This document shows positions 18,125 through 29,158 of a stretch of 64,000 bases of DNA, piece by piece (within the stretch, counting starts at the first letter, position 1; each line of letters starts with the position of its first letter). The DNA is from Novosphingobium sediminis. GTDB taxonomy: Bacteria; Pseudomonadota; Alphaproteobacteria; Sphingomonadales; Sphingomonadaceae. Both the position numbers and the translations under genes were made by a program. The stretch is taken from positions 62,001 through 126,000 of the forward strand of contig NZ_BJYR01000001.1 of NCBI RefSeq assembly GCF_007991615.1, written 5' to 3'. The notes under the pieces are model-generated. The model saw only the letters and a list, made by a program, of their open reading frames with translations. It ran no database searches and was not told the DNA's origin.

Positions 18125-18640
18125 TTGTCGATAGAGACAACGAGGTCCCCCGAAGCAGCGACACGTGCCATGCCCCTCAGCCGGCAGGCCGTGACTCCAG
18201 AACTTGATCTCGATGGGCTCGACCGTGTGCTTGGCATTCATGTCGGCACGATCAACACGCTGTTGCTTTCGCGGCTCGAACGTCAGCTGGAAACCTTCAA
18301 GGTCACGCCCAAGCAGGTGGCGATCCTGTGGCTCGTCAACGCCAACCCCGGCGTCAAGCAGTCCGATCTCTCGCGCTTCTTCAAGATCGAGCGCCCCACG
18401 GTGCACCAGTTCGTGCGCCAGCTGACGATGAACGGCCACCTCGTCTCCGAGCCTTCGAAGCTAGACCGCCGTGCCGGCGGCCTGTGGATCACCGAGACAG
18501 GCGCCGCCACGCTTACCGCGGCGCGCGAGATCATCTTTACCGACGAGGCCGACCTGCTCAGCCCGCTGACCGCGGACGAACAGGCCGAGCTCTACCGGCT
18601 CATCATCAAGGTCTATCTTTCCGCACCAAGCCGGACCTGA
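18125..18640 (+). CDS. MarR-family transcriptional regulator
   Basis: 171 aa from a TTG at 18125, preceded by AAGG at seven bases; the ATG at 18170 (156 aa) is the alternative and has a weaker ribosome site. The winged-helix region reads VTPKQVAILWLVNANPGVKQSDLSRFFKIERPTVHQFVRQLTMNGHL, followed by the wing RRAGGLWITETGAATL and a C-terminal dimerisation helix, as in MarR proteins. Its effector and targets are unknown. It lies after ahpF and before a c-type cytochrome on the same strand. A single-cysteine peroxide sensor such as OhrR is unlikely, as I see no cysteine in it. Confidence 0.85.
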   Translation: MSIETTRSPEAATRAMPLSRQAVTPELDLDGLDRVLGIHVGTINTLLLSRLERQLETFKVTPKQVAILWLVNANPGVKQSDLSRFFKIERPTVHQFVRQLTMNGHLVSEPSKLDRRAGGLWITETGAATLTAAREIIFTDEADLLSPLTADEQAELYRLIIKVYLSAPSRT

Positions 18641-18725
18641 ACCTTTCAGGCAGCGGAACGGTGCATTAAGCTCGGATACAGGCCGGCTGCGGCATAGACA
18701 CCGTGGTCATACAGGGGAGTTTCAA

Positions 18726-19130
18726 ATGTCGATTTCGAAGACTGGTCTTGGTTTCATGGCGTTCGGTGCAGCGACTCTCGCGGCTCTTGCGGCAGCCAGC
18801 GCGGCGCAAGCGGCCGGCCCGGCGGGCGATGCTGCTCGCGGCAAGACGGTCTTTGCCCGCTGTGCGGCCTGCCACGATCTCAACACCGGCGCGATCCGCA
18901 TGGGGCCCAGCCTCAAGGGTGTGGTTGGCCGCAAGGCCGGCACGTTCGCCAACTTCAGCTATTCCGCCGGGATGAAGGGCAAGGGCGTGACTTGGGGTCC
19001 GGACACGCTCGACCAGTTCCTCACCGCGCCGATGAAGTACGTCCCCGGCACGCGCATGGCCTTCCCGGGCCTGTCGAACGCACAGGACCGCGCAGACGTT
19101 ATCGCCTACCTCAAGGTTGCTGCGAAGTAA
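18726..19130 (+). CDS. Class I c-type cytochrome (cytochrome c2-like)
   Basis: 134 aa. Signal peptide with cleavage likely after AAQA, then GDAARGKTVFARCAACHDLNTG with the heme-attachment motif CAACH, and an axial methionine in YVPGTRMAFPGLSNAQDRADVIAYL. The spacing and the GPSLKGVVGRKAG loop match soluble mono-heme cytochromes c2/c552, which shuttle electrons in the periplasm. AGGGGAG precedes the ATG. A hairpin follows. Confidence 0.93.
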   Translation: MSISKTGLGFMAFGAATLAALAAASAAQAAGPAGDAARGKTVFARCAACHDLNTGAIRMGPSLKGVVGRKAGTFANFSYSAGMKGKGVTWGPDTLDQFLTAPMKYVPGTRMAFPGLSNAQDRADVIAYLKVAAK

Positions 19131-19139
19131 GCCAAACGA

Positions 19140-19168
19140 TCCTCCCCGTCCTGCCGGGGCGGGGAGGA
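19140..19168. terminator. Terminator-like hairpin between convergent cytochrome and VOC genes
   Basis: TCCTCCCCG pairs perfectly with CGGGGAGGA around an 11-base loop, ten bases after the cytochrome stop and 15 bases from the VOC stop on the other strand. It could serve both directions. Confidence 0.55.
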
Positions 19169-19182
19169 GAACTGTTTGGCCC

Positions 19183-19566
19183 TCAGCTCGTAATCTCGAT
19201 CAGTGCCCCGTCGGGCGCACGGGCCACGGCCTCGTAATAGCCGTCACCGGTCCGCCGCGGGCCTTCCAGCAAGAATCCCGCCGCGCCCAGCCGCACTGCT
19301 GCCATATCGACGGCAGCCTCCGATCCCAGCGAAAGCGCGATGTGCGCCCAGCCCATGCGGTCCTCGTCGGTTCCTGGGCTGACCCACGGCCCGCTCATCA
19401 ACTCGATCTGGCCGCCCTCCTGCGGCAGCACGGCGAAGCGTGATCGAAAGCCCGGTCGCCGCTTGCTTTCATAGACCGGGCCGACGATCGCGCCGAAAAA
19501 CTCCGTCCAGAACGCAGCCGATTCATCGACATCGCTCACCCAGACGGCGACGTGGGCAATGCGCAT
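19183..19566 (-). CDS. VOC-superfamily (glyoxalase/bleomycin-resistance fold) protein
   Basis: 127 aa, one pair of beta-alpha-beta-beta-beta modules. MRIAHVAVWVSDVDESAAFWTEFFG opens the first module with the metal-ligand-type His5; GGQIELMSGPW, GWAHIALSLGS and PDGALIEITS carry further candidate metal ligands (Glu, His, Glu). Such proteins include glyoxalase I, dioxygenases and epimerases, so the reaction cannot be named. It stands alone on the minus strand between convergent and divergent neighbours. Confidence 0.82.
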   Translation of the reverse strand: MRIAHVAVWVSDVDESAAFWTEFFGAIVGPVYESKRRPGFRSRFAVLPQEGGQIELMSGPWVSPGTDEDRMGWAHIALSLGSEAAVDMAAVRLGAAGFLLEGPRRTGDGYYEAVARAPDGALIEITS

Positions 19567-19660
19567 GTTCGGTTCCCTTAGCTAGGTGGCGGATAGTCTG
19601 CCTTACCCGGCCATTTGTCCACTGCGGCGCACAGATGAGATGGCTGCGTCAAATGCTGTT

Positions 19661-19672
19661 GATAACGTTCAC
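19661..19672. promoter_or_regulatory. LacI-like AACGTT element before the sugar transporter
   Basis: GATAACGTTCAC contains the AACGTT core with a symmetric outer G/C pair. LacI-family regulators of sugar genes in alphaproteobacteria often use AACGTT-centred sites. It lies about 200 bases before the sugar transporter start in a 299-base gap that otherwise shows nothing clear. Symmetry is poor beyond the core. Confidence 0.25.
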
Positions 19673-19865
19673 TTTTTGCATTCCCAAGATTGGGCGATCT
19701 GTGGTCCTGCGTCTGAAGTAATGGAAATTGCGGGATCTTCCGGCCATTTTATGCACTACGGCGATACGTATGCGCGGCAAGAGCAGGTGGACTTTCGCGC
19801 ATGCCTTGGCACAAGCAGAGTAGTGAAGGCCGGCGGATAATCGGCTGCAAGGAGAGTTAGACCCC

Positions 19866-21164
19866 ATGGCCATGGCCCCGACAACCGCTGCAGATGCCAA
19901 TTCCGCGTCCGATGCCGGCAACATCGATGCACCTGAACTGCGCGTCTTCGTCATGGCGCTGTTCTTCCTCTTCGGCGGGATCACTTCGCTCAACGACGTG
20001 ATCATCCCGAAGCTCAAGGACCTCTTCACGCTCAACTACACGCAGGCGATGCTGGTGCAGTTCTGCTTCTTCACCGCCTATTTCGTTGTCGGCGTGCCCG
20101 GCGCGGCGCTGGTCAAGCGGATCGGTTACATGCGCGGCGCGGCGGTGGGCCTGCTGACGATGATGGCGGGCTGCCTGCTCTTCATCCCGGCTTCGCAGAG
20201 CGCGCTCTACGTCCTGTTTCTCTTCGCGCTGTTCATCCTCGCGAGCGGCGTGGTGCTGGTGCAGGTCGTCTCCAACCCCCTGATCTCGTTGCTCGGCCCG
20301 GCCAAGACCGCCAGCAGCCGCCTGACTTTCGCGCAGGCGTTCAATTCGCTCGGCACGGTGCTGTTCCCGCTCGTCGGTGCCAGCCTGATCCTCGGCAAGA
20401 TCAAGGACGTGAAAGTCGATCAGCTCGTCGGCCCGGCGCTCGATGCCTACCGCGTCACCGAGAGCCGCCTTGTGGTCAATACCTACATCGGCCTTGCAGT
20501 CAGCCTTGCGCTGGTCGCCGCCGTCGTCTGGGCCAACCGCAACCGCCTGAAGGGCGAGCGCCACGAGGATAGCTCGCTGGGCGCCAGCCTGTCGCTGCTC
20601 TCGCGCCCGCGCTTCGGCTTCGGTGCGCTCTGCATCTTCCTTTATGTCGGCGCGGAAGTCTCGATCGGTTCGATTATCGTCAATTATCTCGCCCAGCCGA
20701 CGGTCATGGGCTTGACGCACGAAGCGGCGGGCGGCGAGATCTGGAAGTACTGGTTCGGCGCCATGGTCGGCCGCTTCATCGGCTCGGCGCTGCTGCGCGT
20801 TGTCAACCCGGGCAAGACCCTTGCAGCCTGCGCGGCGGGTGCGATCTCCCTGCTGGCAATCTCGACCCACACTTCGGGCCTTGTCTCGGCCTACAGCCTG
20901 CTCGCCATCGGACTGATGAACTCGATCATGTTCCCGACGATCTTCACGCTCGCCTGCGAAGGCCTCGGCAAGCGCGCCGCAGACGGGTCGGGGATCATCA
21001 ATGTCGCGATCTTCGGCGGCGCGGTTGTTCCGCTGGCCACTGGTGCGCTGGCGGATGCAACGGGCAGCCTCACTCTGTCGCTGGTGCTTCCGGCGCTGTG
21101 CTATGCGGTGATCGTGACCTTTGGTCTTTTTGCCACGCGCCCGGTCCACCCGCTCGAAGCGTAA
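19866..21164 (+). CDS. FHS-type sugar MFS transporter (FucP-like)
   Basis: 432 aa with about 12 hydrophobic segments. The opening PELRVFVMALFFLFGGITSLNDVIIPKLKDLF and GVPGAALVKRIGYMRGAAVG are characteristic of the fucose-glucose/galactose-hexose (FHS) symporter branch of the major facilitator superfamily, as is SNPLISLLGP in the fourth to fifth segment region. It should import a hexose or amino sugar with protons. AGGAG lies ten bases before the ATG. No sugar catabolic gene is adjacent, so the substrate is open. Confidence 0.88.
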   Translation: MAMAPTTAADANSASDAGNIDAPELRVFVMALFFLFGGITSLNDVIIPKLKDLFTLNYTQAMLVQFCFFTAYFVVGVPGAALVKRIGYMRGAAVGLLTMMAGCLLFIPASQSALYVLFLFALFILASGVVLVQVVSNPLISLLGPAKTASSRLTFAQAFNSLGTVLFPLVGASLILGKIKDVKVDQLVGPALDAYRVTESRLVVNTYIGLAVSLALVAAVVWANRNRLKGERHEDSSLGASLSLLSRPRFGFGALCIFLYVGAEVSIGSIIVNYLAQPTVMGLTHEAAGGEIWKYWFGAMVGRFIGSALLRVVNPGKTLAACAAGAISLLAISTHTSGLVSAYSLLAIGLMNSIMFPTIFTLACEGLGKRAADGSGIINVAIFGGAVVPLATGALADATGSLTLSLVLPALCYAVIVTFGLFATRPVHPLEA

Positions 21165-21180
21165 ACAGCGACGGGGGTAT

Positions 21181-21223
21181 TTCTACTCCCGGCGTTGACA
21201 TTCGGCAGTCCCCGGCCAAATTG
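21181..21223 (+). promoter_or_regulatory. Candidate promoter and operator half-site of the rrf2 gene
   Basis: TTGACA at 21195-21200 is a consensus -35; the -10 at the right spacing (CAAATT/AAATTG) is poor. Just upstream, TCTACTC (21182-21188) repeats the heptamer that opens both dyads before the sulfate operon. The gene start at 21229 is so close that the message would be nearly leaderless. Confidence 0.35.
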
Positions 21224-21228
21224 GGGAC

Positions 21229-21669
21229 ATGCTTTCGCAGAAGACGCGCTACACGATCCGCGCCCTCCAGCACTTGTCCGATACCTTCGGACAGGGGCCT
21301 GTGCGTCTTGACGCGATTGCCGAAGCGCAGAACATCCCGCGCAAGTTCCTTACTGTCATCCTCTCCGAGATGGCGCGTGAGGGGATCGTGATCTCGCATC
21401 GCGGGCGGGAAGGGGGCTATGAACTCGCTCTTCCGCCTGTTGATATCCGCTATGGCGATATCATCCGCCTGACGCGCGGCAGCCTTGCGCTAACTCCTTG
21501 CGCCAGCCGCAACGCGCACGAAACCTGCAACAACTGCCTGCCCGAGGCGGATTGCCGCTTGCGCGGGCTGATGCTGCAACTGCGTGACGAGATGGCCACG
21601 ATGCTCGACCGGATCACGCTGGCCGATCCGATCACCCTCGAACCGCCGTTCGAGGAACAGGCTGCGTAA
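21229..21669 (+). CDS. Rrf2-family transcriptional regulator with a four-cysteine motif
   Basis: 146 aa. MLSQKTRYTIRALQHLSD is the standard Rrf2 start, followed by the recognition helix region IPRKFLTVILSEMAREGIVISHRGREGGYELA. Cysteines 91, 100, 103 and 109 are spaced Cx8Cx2Cx5C, unlike the Cx5Cx5C of IscR or NsrR but compatible with Fe-S or zinc binding. Rrf2 proteins control Fe-S assembly, NO response, iron or cysteine metabolism. The target is unknown; shared sequence with the sulfate-operon control region suggests sulfur regulation, which is inference. No good ribosome site precedes the ATG. Confidence 0.88.
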   Translation: MLSQKTRYTIRALQHLSDTFGQGPVRLDAIAEAQNIPRKFLTVILSEMAREGIVISHRGREGGYELALPPVDIRYGDIIRLTRGSLALTPCASRNAHETCNNCLPEADCRLRGLMLQLRDEMATMLDRITLADPITLEPPFEEQAA

Positions 21670-21698
21670 GCGAAGCGGCAAAAAGCCTTGAACTTCAC

Positions 21699-21727
21699 TT
21701 GGCGTTCATTCGCCTGCTGGTTATAGC
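21699..21727 (+). promoter_or_regulatory. Candidate sigma70-type promoter of bamD
   Basis: TTGGCG (21699-21704), a 17-base spacer and TATAGC (21722-21727). The ATG of bamD follows seven bases after the -10 with no ribosome site, so a leaderless transcript is predicted if this promoter is used. Confidence 0.4.
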
Positions 21728-21734
21728 GTCCGCC

Positions 21735-22541
21735 ATGATCTTGCCTGTCACCGGCCGCAGCCCGCTGCGCCTTCTCGCACTTGCCGCCGCCACCGCCTTG
21801 CTTGGGCTCACCGCAGGCTGCGCTGGCACCAAGGCCAAGAAGGACGTCGCCTACGTCGCGCGCGACGTCGATACGCTCTATGCGGCCGCCAAGGACCGGC
21901 TCGACAAGGGCGATGCCCGGCAGGCCGCGGCGCTGTTCGATGAGGTCGAGCGCCAGCATCCCTATTCGCCCTGGGCTCGCCGCGCCCAGCTGATGAGCGC
22001 GTTCAGCTACTACGCTGCGCGCGATTATGCGAAGTCGGTGCAGTCGGCCCAGCGCTTCCTCTCGATTCACCCGGGCAACAAGGACGCGCCTTACGCCTAC
22101 TACCTCGTCGCGCTCTGCTATTACGAACAGATCAGCGACGTGACACGCGACCAGAAGATCACGCAGCAGGCGCTCACCGCGCTGACCGAAGTGACGCGCC
22201 GCTATCCCAATACGACTTACGCAATCGACGCGCGGCTGAAGCTCGATCTCGTCAACGATCACCTAGCCGGCAAGGAAATGGAGATCGGCCGTTTCTATCA
22301 GCGCAGCGGCAAGTGGCTGGCAGGTACGCTGCGCTTCCGCACCGTGATCGATAAGTATCAGGCCACTAGCCACACGCCTGAAGCGCTTTATCGACTGGTC
22401 GAGAGCTATCTCGTGCTCGGCCTTCCCGAGCAGGCGCAGAAGTCTGCCGCCGTGCTCGGCGCCAACTACCCTGGCAACGAATGGTACGAGCGGGCCTACG
22501 AGCTGATGAACAAGAAGGCGCCCGGCACCACCGCTAGCTGA
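21735..22541 (+). CDS. bamD: Outer membrane protein assembly factor BamD
   Basis: 268 aa lipoprotein. A signal peptide ends in the lipobox LTAGC, then TPR-like helices: YVARDVDTLYAAAKDRLDKGD, AAALFDEVERQHPYSPWARRAQ, SVQSAQRFLSIHPGNKDAPYAYYL and KMEIGRFY-type NHLAGKEMEIGRFYQRSGKW, all typical BamD/ComL segments. It works with BamA in the Bam complex to insert beta-barrel proteins such as the TonB-dependent receptor above. The start at 21735 gives a compact signal peptide; an in-frame TTG at 21699 is not needed and lies in the probable promoter. Confidence 0.94.
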   Translation: MILPVTGRSPLRLLALAAATALLGLTAGCAGTKAKKDVAYVARDVDTLYAAAKDRLDKGDARQAAALFDEVERQHPYSPWARRAQLMSAFSYYAARDYAKSVQSAQRFLSIHPGNKDAPYAYYLVALCYYEQISDVTRDQKITQQALTALTEVTRRYPNTTYAIDARLKLDLVNDHLAGKEMEIGRFYQRSGKWLAGTLRFRTVIDKYQATSHTPEALYRLVESYLVLGLPEQAQKSAAVLGANYPGNEWYERAYELMNKKAPGTTAS

Positions 22542-22572
22542 AGTGGCCGGCGGTTAGGGCGGCGGGCACCAG

Positions 22573-23637
22573 TCAGGCTGCCGCGCTGAGTCGCCGCGTT
22601 TCGACGGCACGCCCCAGCGCACCGAGGAACTGGTCGGTTGCGTGATCCCAGCTATAGCTGCCGCCGTGGGCTGCCGCAGCCTCACGGTTACAGCCAAGTG
22701 CAGCCGTAATCGCCTTCGCTAGATCTTCATCCAGCGCGCCGACAGGCTGCAGTAGAGTGCTTTCGGGGCCGCGGCCCTCTCGGCCAACCACGTCCATCGG
22801 GCCCGGCACCGGATAACCCGCCACGGGCAGACCGCATGCCATGGCCTCGATCATCACCAGCCCGAAGGTGTCTGTCCGGCTCGGGAAAACGAAGACATCA
22901 GCCGAGCAATACGCCTGCGCCAGCGGTATCCCTGAAAGCGCGCCGAGAAAGTGCGCTTCGGGATAGCGCGCGCGCAGTTGCGCCAGATCGGGGCCATTGC
23001 CGACAACGACCTTGGTTCCCGGCACATCGGCATCAAGAAATGCGCCGAGGTTCTTTTCGACCGCGACTCGGCCCACGTTGAGCATGATCGGGCGCGGCAG
23101 ATCGGCGAGGGCCTCGAGCGGGGAATGGCCGGGATGAAACAGGCTCGCATCGATCCCGCGTGTCCACGGGGTCGCCTGCGTCAGCCCGTGTCCGGTCAGC
23201 TCTTGGGCGAGGGTCGGCGTCGAGACGAGAATGGCATGGCTCGCCGCATGAAAGCGCCGCATGATCGGCCAGAAACGGTCTGGGCTGAGCCCGGTGCGCA
23301 CCGCGGCGTAATCAGGAAAGCGTGTGTGGAAGGCGCTGGTGAAGGGCACCCTGTTCGCCTTGCACCAACCCCGCGCCGCCCAGCCGATCGGGCCTTCGGT
23401 AGCGATATGAACGATGTCCGGATCAAACGCGCGCAGCATTCGCCGCGTGCGGAAACGCGGCAGCATGGCGAGGCGGATTTCCTTGTAGCCGGGCAGGCCG
23501 AATGTGAAGAACTGGTTCGGCGTGACCAGCATCACCTCATGGCCGCGTGCGGTCACCCGCTCGATGGTCGTCGCCAGCGTGCGGACGACCCCGTTGACCT
23601 GCGGATGCCAGGCATCGGTGCAAAGCGCGATTCTCAT
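22573..23637 (-). CDS. Glycosyltransferase family 4-like protein
   Basis: 354 aa, GT-B fold. The N-terminal domain begins MRIALCTDAWHPQVNGVVRTL and has DIVHIATEGPIGWAARGW and FTSAFHTRFPDY. The C-terminal nucleotide-sugar domain has PIMLNVGRVAVEKNLGAFLDA and FPSRTDTFGLVMIEAMACGLPV with the EX7E-type catalytic motif. Related enzymes add a mannosyl or glucosyl unit to diacylglycerol or phosphatidylinositol-like lipids, so a glycolipid is a reasonable but unproven product. It overlaps the upstream phosphatase gene by ATGA. Confidence 0.86.
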   Translation of the reverse strand: MRIALCTDAWHPQVNGVVRTLATTIERVTARGHEVMLVTPNQFFTFGLPGYKEIRLAMLPRFRTRRMLRAFDPDIVHIATEGPIGWAARGWCKANRVPFTSAFHTRFPDYAAVRTGLSPDRFWPIMRRFHAASHAILVSTPTLAQELTGHGLTQATPWTRGIDASLFHPGHSPLEALADLPRPIMLNVGRVAVEKNLGAFLDADVPGTKVVVGNGPDLAQLRARYPEAHFLGALSGIPLAQAYCSADVFVFPSRTDTFGLVMIEAMACGLPVAGYPVPGPMDVVGREGRGPESTLLQPVGALDEDLAKAITAALGCNREAAAAHGGSYSWDHATDQFLGALGRAVETRRLSAAA

Positions 23638-24542
23638 GCGTCTTCCTTGATCCGGACCGGTTCAGCTTCGGCCTTTTCAGCCTTGGCGAAGGCCTCCTCG
23701 AAGCAGATCGCTGCCCAGTCGACGATCGAGATCGCACCCGCATGGTCCTCGACCAGCGCTGTGCAGCTTTCGACCCAATCGCCGTCGTTATAATACGTCA
23801 CATCGCCGATCTGGCGGATTTCCGCGCAGTGGATATGCCCGCAGATCACCCCGTCGACGTCCATGTCGCGCGCGGCGTGGGCCACCGCTTCCTCGAACGC
23901 GCAAACGAACTGTACGGCGTTCTTCACCCGCTTCTTGAGATAGGCGGAGAGCGACCAGTAGGGCAGCTTGAACCAGCGGCGGACCTTGTTGAACCAGCGA
24001 TTGGTGCGCAGCAGGATCTCGTATGCCTTGTCGCCAAGGAACGCGAGCCAGCGGGCATAGAGCACCACGCCGTCAAACTTGTCGCCATGCGTCACCAGCA
24101 GGCGGCGCCCGTCTGCCGTGACGTGGACGGCCTCCAGCGCGATCTCGACGCCGCCGAAGCTCATGCCTGCATAAGGGCGCAGCATCTCGTCGTGGTTGCC
24201 CGCGATCAGGACCACGCGCGTGCCTCGGTGCGCCATCTTGAGCACGCGGCGGACGACTTCATTGTGGGCATCGGGCCAGTACCACCCGCGCGAAAGCCGC
24301 CAGCCATCGACGATATCGCCCACCAGATAGAGCGTCTCGCACTCGATCGAAGCGAGGAAATCGAGAAGCATCTCGGCATTGCAGCCGCGCGTGCCGAGGT
24401 GGATGTCCGAAACCCAAACCGTGCGCACCTTGCGCTTGGGGCGAAATCCGCGCGGTTCGGGCAGGTCGAGCCAGGCGGGAATGGACTTGGCAAGTTCGGT
24501 CGCTGTGGGAGATAGTCCCCAGGCCTTTGCACTGCGCGTCAT
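23634..24542 (-). CDS. LpxH-like metallophosphoesterase (UDP-2,3-diacylglucosamine diphosphatase family)
   Basis: 302 aa. Calcineurin-type metal-site motifs are in order: VWVSDIHLGTRG, YLVGDIVDGWRLSRGW, LIAGNHDEML, LVTHGDKFDG and VICGHIHCAEIR. Annotated relatives are called UDP-2,3-diacylglucosamine diphosphatases, but this long branch is not proven to make lipid A. Start at 24542 follows an AGGGA site; an in-frame ATG 15 codons upstream lacks one. The gene overlaps the glycosyltransferase that follows, so the pair probably acts on the same lipid or lipid-linked sugar. Confidence 0.85.
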   Translation of the reverse strand: MTRSAKAWGLSPTATELAKSIPAWLDLPEPRGFRPKRKVRTVWVSDIHLGTRGCNAEMLLDFLASIECETLYLVGDIVDGWRLSRGWYWPDAHNEVVRRVLKMAHRGTRVVLIAGNHDEMLRPYAGMSFGGVEIALEAVHVTADGRRLLVTHGDKFDGVVLYARWLAFLGDKAYEILLRTNRWFNKVRRWFKLPYWSLSAYLKKRVKNAVQFVCAFEEAVAHAARDMDVDGVICGHIHCAEIRQIGDVTYYNDGDWVESCTALVEDHAGAISIVDWAAICFEEAFAKAEKAEAEPVRIKEDA

Positions 24543-24734
24543 CGCGAGATCCCTATCAGTTTGGTAACTGAGCCGAATCCCTGTCACAATCGCATGTCAC
24601 CTACGTTGCACCCTGTCATGGCGCTGTCATGCGGGGGCCCGAATGCCGGATTTATCCACAAGTTTGCCAACATGCTGCGTTCTCTTTGCGAGCAGGGTGA
24701 CGCGGGGCGGCGGACTGGGTAAGGATCGTCAGCG

Positions 24735-26411
24735 ATGCTTACGGGTCTCTCCATTCGCAATGTTGTCCTGATCGAAGCGCTCGACCTCGCGTTCGGGCGC
24801 GGGCTTGGCGTGCTCACCGGGGAGACGGGGGCAGGCAAGTCGATCTTGCTGGATTCGCTGGGGCTCGTGCTGGGGGACCGGGCCGATGGCGGCCTCATCC
24901 GTGCCGGCACCGACGAGGCTAGCGTGACCGCGACGTTCGAGTTCGCCGCGCTCCCCGAAGCACTGCGGGCCGCGCTGGCCGAGGCGGAGATCGCGGTGGA
25001 GCCGGGCGAACCCCTCATCATCCGCCGCCGCCTCCGCGCCGAAGGCGGAAATGCCGTCGGCAGCCGAGCCTTCGTCAACGATCAGCCGGTGAGCGTTGCC
25101 CTGCTGCGCGAACTGGCGCGCAACCTCGTCGAACTGCACGGCCAGCACGATGATCGCGGCCTTGTTAACGCACGCGGCCACCGGGCCTTGCTCGATCGCT
25201 ATGCCCGTGCCGAAGTGGCTGACGTTGCCGCCGCGTGGGACAAGTGGCGTGCGGCGGAGAGCGCGCTTGCCGAGGCGCAGGCGCGGCTGGCGGCAGCGTC
25301 TGCGGAGCAGGACCTGCTCGTCGCGCATCTCGCCGAACTGACTCAACTCGCGCCCGAAGTTGGCGAGGAAGCCGAACTCGCCGAGCAGCGCGCTTCCATG
25401 CAGAAGGGTGAGCGGCTGTCGGGCGATCTCGCCGAGCTGCAACACCTCTGGACCGGTTCCGACTCCGCCCTTGTTTCCCTGCGCAGCGCCTCGCGCCGGC
25501 TCGACCGCATCGCGCATGAGCATCCGCTGCTTACGGAAGCCATGGAAGCGCTTGACCGCGCGGTGATCGAGGCGAGCGAGGCGGAGGACAGGCTGGAGAA
25601 GGCCGCCGAGGCCCTCGTGCACGATCCGATGCTGCTTGACCGCATCGAGACGCGGCTGTTCGATCTGCGCGCCGCTGGCCGCAAGCACGGCTGCAGCGTG
25701 GATGACCTGCCTGCGCTCATGACCGAAATGCGCGCCGCGCTCGATCGGATCGAAGGCGGCGAAGCGGCCATCGCCGGCCTTGACCGCGCGGCGCAGGACG
25801 CTGGGCTCGATTACCGCGCCAAGGCCGAAAGCCTCTCGGTTGCCCGCGCCGAGGCAGCGCGGCGGCTCGATACGGCGGTGGCGGCAGAACTCGCACCGCT
25901 AAAGCTCGATGCCGCGCGCTTCCGCACGGCGGTCTTGCGCCTGCCCGAGGACCGCTGGGGCCCGCATGGCGTCGACGCAGCCGAATTCCTCATTTCGACG
26001 AACCCCGGTGCGGATTTCGCCCCGCTTGCCAAGATCGCCTCGGGCGGTGAGCTCTCGCGCTTCATCCTCGCGCTCAAGGTCGCCCTCGCGGAGGAGGGCG
26101 GCGCCGCGACAGTGATCTTCGATGAGATCGACCGCGGTGTCGGCGGCGCAGTGGCCAGCGCTATCGGCGAGCGTCTGGCGCGGCTGGCATCGGGCGGACA
26201 GTTGCTTGCCGTGACTCACAGCCCGCAGGTCGCCGCCCGTGGCACTGCGCATTACCTGATTGCCAAGTCCTCCGAAGGCACCGTCACGCGCACCTCGGTG
26301 ATCCAGCTTGATGCGGAGGGGCGGCAGGAGGAAATCGCCCGCATGCTGTCCGGCGCTGAGATTACCCCCGAAGCGCGCGCGCAGGCCGAACGTCTGCTTG
26401 AACAGGCCTGA
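24735..26411 (+). CDS. recN: DNA repair protein RecN
   Basis: 558 aa SMC-like ATPase for double-strand break repair. The N-terminal MLTGLSIRNVVLIEALDLAFGRG and Walker A GETGAGKSI, the RALLNARG-like VELHGQHDDRGLVNARGH Q-loop region, a long charged coiled coil (about 170-390), the signature ASGGELSRFILALKVAL, Walker B VIFDEIDRGVGG and AVTHSPQVAARGTAHYLI are all present. AAGGA lies nine bases before the ATG. GNAT and ligA follow closely, as one transcript. Confidence 0.96.
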   Translation: MLTGLSIRNVVLIEALDLAFGRGLGVLTGETGAGKSILLDSLGLVLGDRADGGLIRAGTDEASVTATFEFAALPEALRAALAEAEIAVEPGEPLIIRRRLRAEGGNAVGSRAFVNDQPVSVALLRELARNLVELHGQHDDRGLVNARGHRALLDRYARAEVADVAAAWDKWRAAESALAEAQARLAAASAEQDLLVAHLAELTQLAPEVGEEAELAEQRASMQKGERLSGDLAELQHLWTGSDSALVSLRSASRRLDRIAHEHPLLTEAMEALDRAVIEASEAEDRLEKAAEALVHDPMLLDRIETRLFDLRAAGRKHGCSVDDLPALMTEMRAALDRIEGGEAAIAGLDRAAQDAGLDYRAKAESLSVARAEAARRLDTAVAAELAPLKLDAARFRTAVLRLPEDRWGPHGVDAAEFLISTNPGADFAPLAKIASGGELSRFILALKVALAEEGGAATVIFDEIDRGVGGAVASAIGERLARLASGGQLLAVTHSPQVAARGTAHYLIAKSSEGTVTRTSVIQLDAEGRQEEIARMLSGAEITPEARAQAERLLEQA

Positions 26412-26413
26412 CC

Positions 26414-29151
<2,738 letters not shown>

Positions 29152-29158
29152 GCGGACA

